NCBI GenBank assembly: GCA_000687655.1
Contig: JHWR01000001.1
Coordinates: forward strand, 1-64,000
Source: Lachnospiraceae bacterium YSB2008
GTDB lineage: Bacteria > Bacillota > Clostridia > Lachnospirales > Lachnospiraceae
Direction of reading: 5' to 3'
Length of the DNA: 64,000 nt
How positions within the stretch are numbered: the stretch's first letter is position 1; each line of letters begins with the position of its first letter. A program made the position numbers and the translations under genes. The notes below the pieces were generated by a model. It did no database searches, was not told where the DNA came from, and worked only from the letters and a program-made list of their open reading frames with translations. Below are positions 1 through 8,142 of the stretch, in pieces.

Positions 1-250
1 TAAGGTACTTGACGATGACTGTTACAGAAAGCTTCGGTGGTGCAGTAATAAAACAATGTACATGGTCGCATTCTCCACATTCAAACATTTGAACTGTAAA
101 GCCTTTTTCATCAGCAATCTGCTGTACCAGTTCTTTTAAATATGCTTCAACATCAGCAGTAAGAATCTTTCGACGATATTTGACAGACCATACCACATGG
201 TAATTAATGTTACAGACCGAAGTTCTGTAATGTATTAAATTATTTTCCAT
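1..250 (-). CDS. IS200/IS605-family TnpA (Y1 transposase), 3' part cut by window edge
   Basis: The minus strand reads an open frame from an ATG at 250 to the window edge, 83 codons with no stop. It begins MENNLIHYRTSVCN and contains the typical YHVVWSVKYRRKIL segment and the HUH metal-binding motif as D-H-V-H (His63 and His65). The catalytic tyrosine helix lies beyond the window. HUH single-strand transposases cut and rejoin the ends of IS200/IS605 elements as single-stranded circles. A perfect 10-bp-arm palindrome at 326-346, just upstream of the start, fits the left-end hairpin. The sequence is clearly different from the second TnpA in this window. It cannot be told here whether the element is intact or carries a tnpB. 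Confidence 0.9.
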   Translation of the reverse strand, partial: MENNLIHYRTSVCNINYHVVWSVKYRRKILTADVEAYLKELVQQIADEKGFTVQMFECGECDHVHCFITAPPKLSVTVIVKYL

Positions 251-325
251 ACACATAGTATAACATATTTGACAGATTATTGCATTAACCTTATAGTTCA
301 ATCAGGGATAAAATGACGCTTTCAT

Positions 326-346
326 CTCGGTAATTGAATTACCGAG
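326..346 (-). repeat. Terminal palindrome of the IS200-type element
   Basis: The two arms CTCGGTAATT and AATTACCGAG are perfect inverted repeats around a single G. The palindrome lies 76 bases upstream of the partial tnpA start, where IS200/IS605 elements carry the hairpin that TnpA recognises. The exact end of the element cannot be fixed from one copy. Confidence 0.6.
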
Positions 347-366
347 GATTCCCGTTTAGGTATCCT

Positions 367-400
367 AAAAAAGATGCCATGTTTCACATACACGGCATCT
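367..400 (-). terminator. Rho-independent terminator of hicAB
   Basis: On the minus strand the arms AGATGCC and GGCATCT close a hairpin that is followed directly by a run of T. It sits a few bases after the hicB stop codon, so it ends the hicA-hicB transcript. Confidence 0.75.
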
Positions 401-407
401 GATCTCT

Positions 408-830
408 TTATATTTTTTCGATTATTCCAAGTTTCTCCTTCAGGGCTTCCTGTAAAACACGAGATACATTTATATGTGCTTCATCAGCAGCCTTGTTAAG
501 CCATTCCGGAATACTGACATTACGTCTTACAGCTTTTTTATTCATCATCCGTCTATATGTTGAAAGATCAAAATCAATCAAGGTGATAAATGAATCACCC
601 TCGGTTTCGAACGGACTTTTAGAAATATCTATTGATGACAATTCACTGGCATCAGGGATATCCGAATCTATCTTGTCATACAGCGAACACCCCATATAAT
701 CACGCGCCATATGGATAGCATCTTCAAGGCCATAGCCCTCTGTCATACCATCAAGATCTGGGATATACACCAGATACGTGTCCTTTTCATCATGTGTAGC
801 AGTAAGTACCACTGGATATATCAAAATCAT
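408..830 (-). CDS. hicB: HicB-type antitoxin
   Basis: This 140-residue protein has the two parts usual for long HicB antitoxins. Residues 1-75 form a partial RNase H-like HicB domain (YPVVLTATHDEKDTYLVYIPDLDG...). Residues 98-136 form a basic C-terminal segment (RRNVSIPEWLNKAADE) that reads like a DNA-binding ribbon-helix-helix. HicB binds and neutralises the HicA RNase and usually represses its own promoter through the C-terminal domain. The gene lies 18 bases downstream of hicA in the usual toxin-first order, shares its promoter at 1034-1062, and is followed by a terminator. A GAGG ribosome site precedes the ATG at 830. Assignment is from sequence pattern and gene order. Confidence 0.88.
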   Translation of the reverse strand: MILIYPVVLTATHDEKDTYLVYIPDLDGMTEGYGLEDAIHMARDYMGCSLYDKIDSDIPDASELSSIDISKSPFETEGDSFITLIDFDLSTYRRMMNKKAVRRNVSIPEWLNKAADEAHINVSRVLQEALKEKLGIIEKI

Positions 831-848
831 ATTTATCCTCCTCTCAGA

Positions 849-1019
849 CTACTTTCCCCATTTTTTAATTATGCTCTTCGCAAGCTTTTCATTTATCTCT
901 CTATGTCTTGGAATCTTTTCTTCATCCTTACCTCTTTTATAAATATCATGGTCTCCACCATGTCTTTCAAAAACAAAGCCCATTTTCTCCAGTTTCTTTA
1001 TCAGAATTCGTCTTTTCAA
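849..1019 (-). CDS. hicA: HicA-type mRNA interferase toxin
   Basis: This is a small double-stranded-RNA-binding-fold toxin of 56 residues, length typical of HicA. The hallmark loop is visible as ERHGGDHDIYKRG, where His24 is the expected catalytic histidine, followed by the IPRHREINEKLAKSI segment. HicA cleaves mRNA and is held inactive by HicB. I start the gene at a TTG at 1019 because GGAGGAG lies 7 bases upstream; a longer frame from a TTG at 1034 would begin inside the -10 box and is rejected. The TTG start and the ribosome site close to the predicted transcription start suggest tightly limited toxin translation. Confidence 0.85.
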   Translation of the reverse strand: MKRRILIKKLEKMGFVFERHGGDHDIYKRGKDEEKIPRHREINEKLAKSIIKKWGK

Positions 1020-1033
1020 GTATTTCTCCTCCA

Positions 1034-1062
1034 ATTATACACAATAGATACACAACTATCAA
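1034..1062 (-). promoter_or_regulatory. Sigma-A-type promoter of hicAB
   Basis: Minus strand: -35 TTGATA (1062-1057), 17-base spacer, -10 TATAAT (1039-1034). The predicted start of transcription falls near 1027, inside the hicA ribosome site (1032-1026), so the leader would be almost absent. TACACAA and TTGTGTA half-sites around 1040-1078 could bind the HicB repressor; that is inference. Confidence 0.65.
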
Positions 1063-1319
1063 GTATTTTTGTGTATTGATTGTACAATTCTATAATTAAT
1101 CTAACTGACAATCTATAACACTATGGTAACTCATTTATCTATAATTAATGTGTAAACAATTTATGATTTATGCTACTGTTTGTTGCGCCAATATGTTCAT
1201 ATTTACAAACCAAAATCAACTATTATTGCAAAAGCTAATGTTTCCTTCAATGACATACTGTGATATCATTAACAAAAATAGCGTATCAACCATTAGTTTT
1301 AAATATGAGGAGTCTGCGT

Positions 1320-1832
1320 ATGAAACGTTTTATATCTTTATCATTAATGACTGTGATGCTTCTTACGATGTCTGCATGTGGCGGAAGAAAAATAATAGAG
1401 GATAATACATCCGAAACAACTCCTACCACGACTGAAGCAACAACCGCAGGAAACGTTACAGAGAGCACAACCGCTTCCACCAGTGATGCAGGTGGAACAG
1501 GCGATTTTGCAATTGACAATCCTACCTGGTTCTGGATTAAATGGGACGCTGACGGAGATGGAACCGAAGAAGATGTCGAATTCAGATACCATGACAATGG
1601 TGACGAAGCTCCAAGTGTAATTGAAGTTACTATTTACAAGGGTAATGACCAGATTACCGGATATATGGATCGTGCTTACGGAATAAACAAGATTTACTCC
1701 AAGAAAGGTGATGACGGCCCATACTTATATATCTTCTATGATCAGGGCGATTACTATAACACAGCTCCTGCTGAATGCACATTGGAGCTAAATGGAGATA
1801 AGATAGAAATCACCGAAACTATACAGGAATAA
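1320..1832 (+). CDS. Putative lipoprotein of unknown function
   Basis: This is the only plus-strand gene in the window. The ATG at 1320 has GAGGAG 7 bases upstream. The 170-residue product begins with a lipoprotein signal peptide, MKRFISLSLMTVMLLT then MSAC, so cleavage is expected before the cysteine. A Thr/Ser-rich linker (residues about 32-60) follows, like the linker of the lipoprotein at 29324-29887. A compact acidic domain comes next with DADGDGTEED (a calcium-loop-like Asp/Gly run) and WFWIKWD. The mature protein would be tethered to the outer face of the membrane. I do not recognise the domain. The gene converges with bioB. Confidence 0.8.
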   Translation: MKRFISLSLMTVMLLTMSACGGRKIIEDNTSETTPTTTEATTAGNVTESTTASTSDAGGTGDFAIDNPTWFWIKWDADGDGTEEDVEFRYHDNGDEAPSVIEVTIYKGNDQITGYMDRAYGINKIYSKKGDDGPYLYIFYDQGDYYNTAPAECTLELNGDKIEITETIQE

Positions 1833-1922
1833 GAATCCAGGCTGCCGGTTGACAGTTTTTTCAACTCTGTAGTATATCATAGGTAAAGGCATTTTTGAAT
1901 TATATATATTTTTTACCATCTT

Positions 1923-2882
1923 TTATACTATTTTTCTGCCCAGAGCCTTGAGCATATCGCGGTCACTCTGGATTGTTGAACCTGAAGTTGTCAGCATATT
2001 TCCTGTTATAGTCGCGCTTGCACCACCTGTAAATGCCGCGATTCCATTTCCAGTTATCAGTTTCCTTCCTGCACCAAGCCGTATGTTACTCTTCGGATTG
2101 ATATATCTGAAGATAGCTACTGTCCTGAGGATTTCTTCTTCCGTAAGGGTCGGAAGGTTTTCCAGCGGTGTATGAGGGATAGGGATGAGCGAATTGATTG
2201 GGATTGACCCGATACCCAGTTCCGAAAGTTCGAGTGCCATATCGATTCGGTCGTCCATGGTTTCACCCATTCCGATGATGCCACCTGAGCAGACGCTAAG
2301 CCCTGAAGCCTGTGCTCTCTTTATATTAGCAATCTTATCGTCAAATGTGTGAGTAGTGCATATATGTTTGAAAAATCTCCGCGATGTTTCGATGTTATTG
2401 TGATAGCTTCTGACTCCTGCCTCATAGAGCCTGTCGAATTGTTCCTGTGTCAGAAATCCAAGCGAGGCACAAAGTGATATCTTGAGATTATTTCTAAGTT
2501 TTTTATATATTTCAATCAATTTTTCAAAGTCTTCCTTAGATGGGCTGTGTCCAGATATAACTATGGCAAATCTATCCACGCCCTCTTCTTCATTAGATTT
2601 AGCTTCCGTATATATCCTGTCGTAATCCATAAGACCATATACTTCGCACTCTGTGTGGTTGTGAGCAGACTGGGCGCAGAACTTGCAGTTCTCACCACAA
2701 TTGCCACTCTTTCCAGCAATTATAGTACATAGATCAACTCTTTCACCTACCAGCTCCTTGCGTATTTTGTCCGCACCTTCTGTCAGTTCATCAAGTGGGC
2801 ATTCTTTAAGGAAGCTTAGGTCATCCTCTCTTCCAAGTCTTCTTCCATCTATTATTTCATTAGTAAGATTCTGAATATTCAT
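1923..2882 (-). CDS. bioB: Biotin synthase (radical SAM)
   Basis: BioB inserts sulfur into dethiobiotin to form biotin, using a radical-SAM [4Fe-4S] cluster and a sacrificial iron-sulfur cluster. The 319-residue length is usual. The radical-SAM motif is C62-GEN-C66-KF-C69, followed by AQSAHNHTE. Further BioB signatures are YHNNIETS, the NSLIPIPHTPLENLP loop, NIRLGAGR and the C-terminal GNMLTTSGSTIQSD. No other biotin gene is near, so the cell may import dethiobiotin or keep the rest of the pathway elsewhere. A possible weak promoter lies at 2892-2921. No BirA operator was recognised upstream. Confidence 0.93.
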   Translation of the reverse strand: MNIQNLTNEIIDGRRLGREDDLSFLKECPLDELTEGADKIRKELVGERVDLCTIIAGKSGNCGENCKFCAQSAHNHTECEVYGLMDYDRIYTEAKSNEEEGVDRFAIVISGHSPSKEDFEKLIEIYKKLRNNLKISLCASLGFLTQEQFDRLYEAGVRSYHNNIETSRRFFKHICTTHTFDDKIANIKRAQASGLSVCSGGIIGMGETMDDRIDMALELSELGIGSIPINSLIPIPHTPLENLPTLTEEEILRTVAIFRYINPKSNIRLGAGRKLITGNGIAAFTGGASATITGNMLTTSGSTIQSDRDMLKALGRKIV

Positions 2883-2891
2883 TTTCCCCTC

Positions 2892-2921
2892 GCTATATCG
2901 TTTTTATATTAGACTTGCCAA
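2892..2921 (-). promoter_or_regulatory. Possible bioB promoter
   Basis: Minus strand: -35 TTGGCA (2921-2916), 18-base spacer and -10 TATAGC (2897-2892), ten bases before the bioB ATG at 2882. The leader would be very short, which lowers confidence. Confidence 0.3.
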
Positions 2922-2963
2922 TTATTTTTTAGGACATAGTAGGTTATAGCAGAGGCAAAACAA

Positions 2964-2997
2964 AATGTCAACCCACCACTATATGCAGGTTGACATT
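2964..2997. repeat. Intergenic inverted repeat between leuS and bioB
   Basis: The perfect 10-base arms AATGTCAACC and GGTTGACATT enclose a 14-base loop. A T-rich stretch follows on the plus strand and an AC-rich stretch on the minus strand. It may be a second terminator behind leuS or an operator near bioB; the sequence alone does not decide. Confidence 0.5.
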
Positions 2998-3045
2998 TAT
3001 ATTTTTATCATAATTCTTGGCGAAATCAATGGGATTAGGTATAGT

Positions 3046-3089
3046 CAAAACGAGCTGGACAACGGTAATCTTACCGCCATACAGCTCGT
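3046..3089 (-). terminator. Terminator of leuS
   Basis: Minus strand: outer arms ACGAGCTG and CAGCTCGT enclose an inner hairpin CGGTAA-GA-TTACCG, followed by TTTTG. It starts 40 bases after the leuS stop codon. Confidence 0.65.
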
Positions 3090-3128
3090 CAATTATCTTA
3101 GGATATCTTATTTACAGAAACCTGCGCA

Positions 3129-5567
3129 CTATCTGGCTACGATATTAACTATCTTACCAGGTACATATATCTCTTTTACTACAGTCTTTCCATCAAGACG
3201 GCTTCCGAGTGCTTCCTTTGCAGCAGCAAAGATATCTTCCTTTGAAGCATCTGCAGGAACTTCTATAGTAAGTCTTGTCTTTCCGCTCTCCTGAACAGGA
3301 AGTGTTATCGTATCCTGAACAAGCTTATCAGCATCATATGTTGGCCAAGCCTCGTGGAATACTGTCTCAGTACCACCGAGAACCTCCCAGAGTTCTTCAC
3401 CGATATGAGGAGCAAATGGAGCGAGCAGCTTAACATATGTCTTAAGAGTTTCAATATCTACTCCGCTGTTCTTTGTCATATCAACAAGCTTGTTATTGTA
3501 TTCCATGAATGCAGAAATAACAGTATTAAGACTGAAGTTTGTAAGTCTCTCAGTAACATCCTTAACAAGACCATGTCTGATTCTGAGAAGCTCAGGAGTC
3601 TCTGCTACAGGTGATGCTGCATTCTTCTCTACATTATCCATTACCATGGTATAGAATCTCTTAAGATATCTTGAGATACCGTCTATACCTGCATCATCCC
3701 AGATAGAATCAAGTTCAGGCGGACCTACGAAAAGCTCATAGAGACGAAGTGTATCGCAGCCATAGTTCTCAACTATATCATCAGGAGAAACTATGTTTCC
3801 AAGTGACTTACTCATCTTGGTAGGCTTTCCTGTAACCTTATCACGTCCGCAGATCATACCCTGATTGAAGAGCTTGGTAAATGGCTCGTCAAATCCTACT
3901 ACACCGATATCATATAAAAACTTAGTATAGAATCTTGAATACAGAAGGTGAAGAACTGCATGCTCTACACCACCGATATACATATCTACAGGAAGATACT
4001 TATCAGCCTTTGCTCTGTCTACAAGTGCCTCAGTATTCTTATTATCAACATAACGGAGGAAATACCATGATGATCCTGCCCACTGAGGCATGGTATTTGT
4101 TTCTCTCTTAGCCGGCTTGCCGCAGCATGGACATGTGGTATTTACCCATGACTCAATACCTGCAAGTGGTGACTCACCTGTACCTGTTGGCTCGTACTTC
4201 TCAACCTCAGGAAGAAGCAATGGAAGCTGATCTTCAGGAACCGGAACTGCGCCACAGTCCGGGCAGTGAATGATCGGTATCGGCTCACCCCAGTATCTCT
4301 GACGGCTGAATACCCAGTCACGGAGCTTATAATTCGTAGTAGCCTTACCATAGCCCTTCTCTTCTATCATATGAGGAGCTTCTTTCTTAAGAACTGAGCT
4401 CTCCATACCATTCCAGTCACCGGAATTGATCATAAGACCTGCAGCCTCTGTATAAGCCTCCTGCATATCTTCTATCTCCACACCATCCTTAGCAATAACC
4501 TGGATGATCGGAATATCAAACTTCTTTGCAAATTCAAAGTCTCTCTGGTCATGAGCAGGAACACACATGATAGCTCCTGTACCATAATCAGCAAGTACGT
4601 AGTCAGAAAGCCAGATTGGAATCTTTGCACCGTTAAGAGGATTTATCGCATAGCTTCCTGTGAATACACCTGTCTTATCCTTATCAGCCATACGGTCTAT
4701 GGATGACTTAAGAGATGTCTGATATATATATTCATCTACAGCAGCCTTTGTCTCAGGAGTTGTAAGTCCTGCAGCCTGCTTGCTCTCAGGAGCAAGGACC
4801 ATAAATGTAGCGCCGTAAAGAGTATCAGGTCTTGTTGTATAGACAGTGATATATTCATCCTTTCCGTCTATCTTGAAGCTAACCTCTGCACCGGTAGACT
4901 TTCCTATCCACTCAGTCTGCATTTTCTTAACTTTGAGCGGCCAGTCAAGCTTATCAAGATCTGCAAGAAGTCTCTCAGCATATGCAGTAATCTTCAGCAT
5001 CCACTGACGAAGATTCTTCTTAGTAACATCAGCACCGCATCTCTCACACTTGCCATCAACAACTTCCTCATTTGCAAGACCGGTCTTGCATGAAGGACAC
5101 CAGTTGATAGGCATTTCCTTCTCATATGCAAGTCCCTTCTTGAACATCTGAACAAATATCCACTGAGTCCATTTATAGAACTCAGGATCTGTTGTATTCA
5201 CTTCCATATCCCAGTCATATATAGCTGCTATCTGCTTAATCTGCTCTTTGATATTAGCTACATTTGATGCTGTTGAAATGGATGGATGAATACCATATTT
5301 GATAGCATAATTCTCAGCAGGAAGTCCAAACGCATCCCATCCCATAGGATGAATAACATACTTCCCTTGCATAAGCTGATAACGGCTCCATACATCAGAG
5401 ATAACATATCCTCTCCAATGTCCGACATGCAGTCCATTTCCTGACGGATATGGGAACATATCCAGACAGTAATACTTAGGTTTCTTACCGTCATTAACAT
5501 TTATAGGATTATCATCCCATTTCTTTGTCCATTTTGCCTCGATCAGTTTATGGTTATAATTAGCCAT
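3129..5567 (-). CDS. leuS: Leucine-tRNA ligase
   Basis: LeuRS charges tRNA-Leu with leucine in the cytoplasm. The 812-residue protein shows the class I signatures: YPSGNGLHVGHWRGY (HIGH motif as HVGH, near residue 45) and KPTKMSKSLGN (KMSKS). It also has the Cys4 zinc-type knots WCPSCKTGLANEEV..CERCG and CPDCG..CPCCG. The CP1 editing domain includes TTRPDTLYGATFMVLAPE and the Asp-bearing GTGAIMCVPAHDQRDFEFA. Length and motif order are those of bacterial LeuRS. A GGAGG site precedes the ATG. Only 62 bases separate it from the upstream gene, with no room for a T-box leader, so it is probably cotranscribed with the CbiET-like gene or has a minimal promoter. Confidence 0.98.
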   Translation of the reverse strand: MANYNHKLIEAKWTKKWDDNPINVNDGKKPKYYCLDMFPYPSGNGLHVGHWRGYVISDVWSRYQLMQGKYVIHPMGWDAFGLPAENYAIKYGIHPSISTASNVANIKEQIKQIAAIYDWDMEVNTTDPEFYKWTQWIFVQMFKKGLAYEKEMPINWCPSCKTGLANEEVVDGKCERCGADVTKKNLRQWMLKITAYAERLLADLDKLDWPLKVKKMQTEWIGKSTGAEVSFKIDGKDEYITVYTTRPDTLYGATFMVLAPESKQAAGLTTPETKAAVDEYIYQTSLKSSIDRMADKDKTGVFTGSYAINPLNGAKIPIWLSDYVLADYGTGAIMCVPAHDQRDFEFAKKFDIPIIQVIAKDGVEIEDMQEAYTEAAGLMINSGDWNGMESSVLKKEAPHMIEEKGYGKATTNYKLRDWVFSRQRYWGEPIPIIHCPDCGAVPVPEDQLPLLLPEVEKYEPTGTGESPLAGIESWVNTTCPCCGKPAKRETNTMPQWAGSSWYFLRYVDNKNTEALVDRAKADKYLPVDMYIGGVEHAVLHLLYSRFYTKFLYDIGVVGFDEPFTKLFNQGMICGRDKVTGKPTKMSKSLGNIVSPDDIVENYGCDTLRLYELFVGPPELDSIWDDAGIDGISRYLKRFYTMVMDNVEKNAASPVAETPELLRIRHGLVKDVTERLTNFSLNTVISAFMEYNNKLVDMTKNSGVDIETLKTYVKLLAPFAPHIGEELWEVLGGTETVFHEAWPTYDADKLVQDTITLPVQESGKTRLTIEVPADASKEDIFAAAKEALGSRLDGKTVVKEIYVPGKIVNIVAR

Positions 5568-5629
5568 TTAACGTTTCCTCCAAGTTTACATAATCTATCT
5601 CAGCATGTCATGCATGCAGGATTTACAAA

Positions 5630-6535
5630 CTAAATCTCACCGGTTATAAGCCATGGTGAAGGCTGTGATACGAATACACTGTTCTTATCAGTCTTGCTGA
5701 CAGTAATCTGTGTAACTTCCATATTCTTGATATTGTGTCTCTCAAAGATATCCTTTATTCCTGAGAGAATATCAAGTTCGAGAGTGTATATAACGAACTG
5801 CATCTTAGGATTCTTTGTGAGCAGTCTCTCGATATCCTTCTCAAGATACTTTGTTGCAACTATAAATGCAAGTCTTGGAACAGGAATATCTGCAAGTGAT
5901 TCAGGTGAAAGATCAGGTATGATCTTTACATTGTACATACCGAACTTCGATACATTTTCTTCCATGGAACGCTTATCCTGCTCATCAGGCTCAACTGCAA
6001 TGATAGTTCCTTCACTTGCTATGAAAGCAGATTCGATAACTATACTCTCTCCGCTTACTATAGCTATTACGTCGTGAGAATCAACATTAAGCATGCTCAT
6101 GATAACCGCACGGATTTCATTTCCAACATACTTAACAGTACCCTTGCTGAAGAATTCGTTCTTCATACCTATACGATATGATTCACGTGTATTCTCGTTC
6201 TTAATGAATATTACTGAAGGAACCGAAAGCTTCTTGTTAACAAAATCAATAAGCTTAGCCTGCTTAACATTATCGTTAGGAATAAGTCCCTCCGCAAACC
6301 AAACATCGTAATCTCCGAAGCCCTTCTCCCAGAGTTCATAGAAGAGATTCTCATGAGTTGAATCAGCAAATATCATTACTCTCTTATGTGTTTCTATAGT
6401 CGGAACTACATTCTTCTGCTTACCGCAGATATTGATCAGCTTGATCTTCTCCGGACTTGTATTCATCAGATCCGAAAAATGTGCCGTCCACTGAAGCATC
6501 TCTTTATTATTATATGCTGTTCTCTTCTCTGCCAT
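5630..6535 (-). CDS. Degenerate CbiE/CbiT-like (precorrin methylase-fold) protein
   Basis: The 301-residue product resembles the cobalamin enzyme pair CbiE-CbiT in layout. The first half has RVMIFADSTHENLFYELWEKGFGDYDVW, recalling the CbiE end that reads ...LRERGFGDSR. The second half follows CbiT: a Rossmann-like strand, GTIIAVEPDEQDKRSMEENV (the CbiT AIE-x-D loop), FGMYNVKIIPD, then VTQITVSKTDKNSVF and PSPWLITGEI, matching the CbiT tail. The glycine-rich SAM loop (usually DIGAGTGS) appears as IVSGESIVIES, so SAM binding and catalysis are doubtful. No cobalamin genes are near; it sits between an AI-2E exporter and leuS. My reading is a repurposed or regulatory methylase fold. Function unknown. 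Confidence 0.6.
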   Translation of the reverse strand: MAEKRTAYNNKEMLQWTAHFSDLMNTSPEKIKLINICGKQKNVVPTIETHKRVMIFADSTHENLFYELWEKGFGDYDVWFAEGLIPNDNVKQAKLIDFVNKKLSVPSVIFIKNENTRESYRIGMKNEFFSKGTVKYVGNEIRAVIMSMLNVDSHDVIAIVSGESIVIESAFIASEGTIIAVEPDEQDKRSMEENVSKFGMYNVKIIPDLSPESLADIPVPRLAFIVATKYLEKDIERLLTKNPKMQFVIYTLELDILSGIKDIFERHNIKNMEVTQITVSKTDKNSVFVSQPSPWLITGEI

Positions 6536-6546
6536 AACTATCCCCC

Positions 6547-8106
6547 CTATTTGTCATCCTTCTTATCTATCTGCTTTATATCATTTTTTCCGATTTTTTT
6601 CTGACCTGCGTTCTTATCGTTCAGCTTCTTCTGATCTTTATTCTTATCATTCAGCTTTTTCTGATCTTTATTATTATCTTCGAGGGCTTTAGTGCTGACC
6701 TGATCATCATTTTCTACTTCAGCCTTCTCATCTTCCGTTTCAGTCTCAGATGAATCCTTTTTACTGTCATGATCGATCAGATGGTGCAGATTCTCGAGAG
6801 ACCTTTCTGCAAATTCATTTACCTTCTTATTCTTGAACTCCTTAGGCTTCTTCTTTATGACAGGAAATTCATTTATCGGTTCCCCATCATCATCAAACCT
6901 GTATAGTTCCGAATAAAACTCGGTATCATCATTCATACCTCTCTGCTTCAGCTTACCGCGAAGTATGATCGTAATAAGCGTATATATACATGCAAATACC
7001 GGAACACCAAGGAGCATTCCCATAAATCCAAACAGATTTCCGCCAACAATGATTGCAAAAAGTACCCAGAATCCTGTAAGTCCGGTAGAATCTCCGAGTA
7101 TCATAGGTCCAATGATATTACCATCAATCTGCTGAAGGATTATTGCAAATATAACAAATACAACTGCCATCTTCGGGTCATCTACAAGTATAAGCAGGGT
7201 ACTTGGAATTAATCCTATAAATGGACCGAAATAAGGAACTACGTTAGTGACGCCGACTATAACGCTGACCAACGCTGCATATGGCATATCTACAAGATTA
7301 CAGAAGATTGCACAGATAAGTCCGATTATAACGGAATCAATAATCTTACCATTGATGAATCCACCAAATACAGAATTCATATATGCAAATCCATCGATAA
7401 CCTTATTGCCTTTATCTTTGTCAAATATACTGTAGATCAACTTCTTACACTGACCTGCCATATGTTCCTTTGTACCAAGAACATATACCGCTGCAACCAG
7501 GCCGACAAAGAAATCAATAACAAAATTAATACCACCCATAATACCTGATGACACCACACTGATGACAGTATCAATATTCGGGAGCAGTTTATCCTTGATG
7601 ATATCCATAAATGAAGTCTGAAAACCATTCAGATAATTAAGTACCAGACTCTCAATCTCAGAATTATTCTTGAGGAGATTCTCAGCCCATTTTGATACAA
7701 CATCCACATAAGTCGGTATGCTGTCATAGAGCTTCAATATACTGTCTTTAAGAGCCGGAACAACAATTGCTATAAGTGCTGTAATTATTGCAACAAATGT
7801 AATAAGCGTGAAAATTACTGCAGTAGTATTGGCAGCCTTCTTTACTGATTTCTCACTAAACTTATCTGATATCTTTTTAAAGCACCAGACAAATAACCTC
7901 TTCCACATATTCATGACAGGATTAAGAAGAAATGCCATAACAAGTCCAAGTATTATCGGGAACATTGCATTTATCATTTTTCCGATAAGCTTAAGGATTA
8001 ATCCGATCTTGCCTAACAGAAAAGCAAAAAGAACCGCTATACAAAATGTAATAGCGCCCATTGCTATCTTTTTTAAATCTTCTTTTGTAAAACCATGCTT
8101 AGACAT
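6547..8106 (-). CDS. AI-2E family transporter (PerM/TqsA-like membrane protein)
   Basis: This 519-residue protein has about eight membrane segments in the AI-2E family order: one near residues 15-35, a pair at 36-65, one at 97-120, then a central soluble stretch and a C-terminal set from about 200 to 370. Family landmarks are NVVPYFGPFIGLIPS, the QQIDGNIIGPMILGDSTGLTGFWV motif and GNLFGFMGMLLGVPVFA. Members export autoinducer-2 or act as ion/H+ antiporters; the substrate cannot be read here. The tail after residue 400 is hydrophilic, with acidic runs and three similar KDQKKLNDKN-like units, an addition beyond the core domain. It may be cotranscribed with the HAD gene upstream and the CbiET-like gene 11 bases downstream. 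Confidence 0.9.
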   Translation of the reverse strand: MSKHGFTKEDLKKIAMGAITFCIAVLFAFLLGKIGLILKLIGKMINAMFPIILGLVMAFLLNPVMNMWKRLFVWCFKKISDKFSEKSVKKAANTTAVIFTLITFVAIITALIAIVVPALKDSILKLYDSIPTYVDVVSKWAENLLKNNSEIESLVLNYLNGFQTSFMDIIKDKLLPNIDTVISVVSSGIMGGINFVIDFFVGLVAAVYVLGTKEHMAGQCKKLIYSIFDKDKGNKVIDGFAYMNSVFGGFINGKIIDSVIIGLICAIFCNLVDMPYAALVSVIVGVTNVVPYFGPFIGLIPSTLLILVDDPKMAVVFVIFAIILQQIDGNIIGPMILGDSTGLTGFWVLFAIIVGGNLFGFMGMLLGVPVFACIYTLITIILRGKLKQRGMNDDTEFYSELYRFDDDGEPINEFPVIKKKPKEFKNKKVNEFAERSLENLHHLIDHDSKKDSSETETEDEKAEVENDDQVSTKALEDNNKDQKKLNDKNKDQKKLNDKNAGQKKIGKNDIKQIDKKDDK

Positions 8107-8142
8107 ATATTTCCTCGGTTCTGATTCTGGTACATTGTTTTC

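Noticed and set aside
711-1405. Plus-strand frames across the hicAB region
   Set aside because: They run antisense to hicAB, have no ribosome site and no recognised family.
1843-1885. Possible terminator behind the plus-strand lipoprotein
   Set aside because: The pairing GGTTGACAG/TTTTTTCAAC is too short and irregular to call with confidence.
2883-2960. A BirA operator upstream of bioB
   Set aside because: The TTGTTAACC-type half-sites expected for BirA were not found.
5568-5629. A T-box leader upstream of leuS
   Set aside because: Only 62 bases lie between leuS and the upstream gene, too short for a T-box, and no T-box core was seen.
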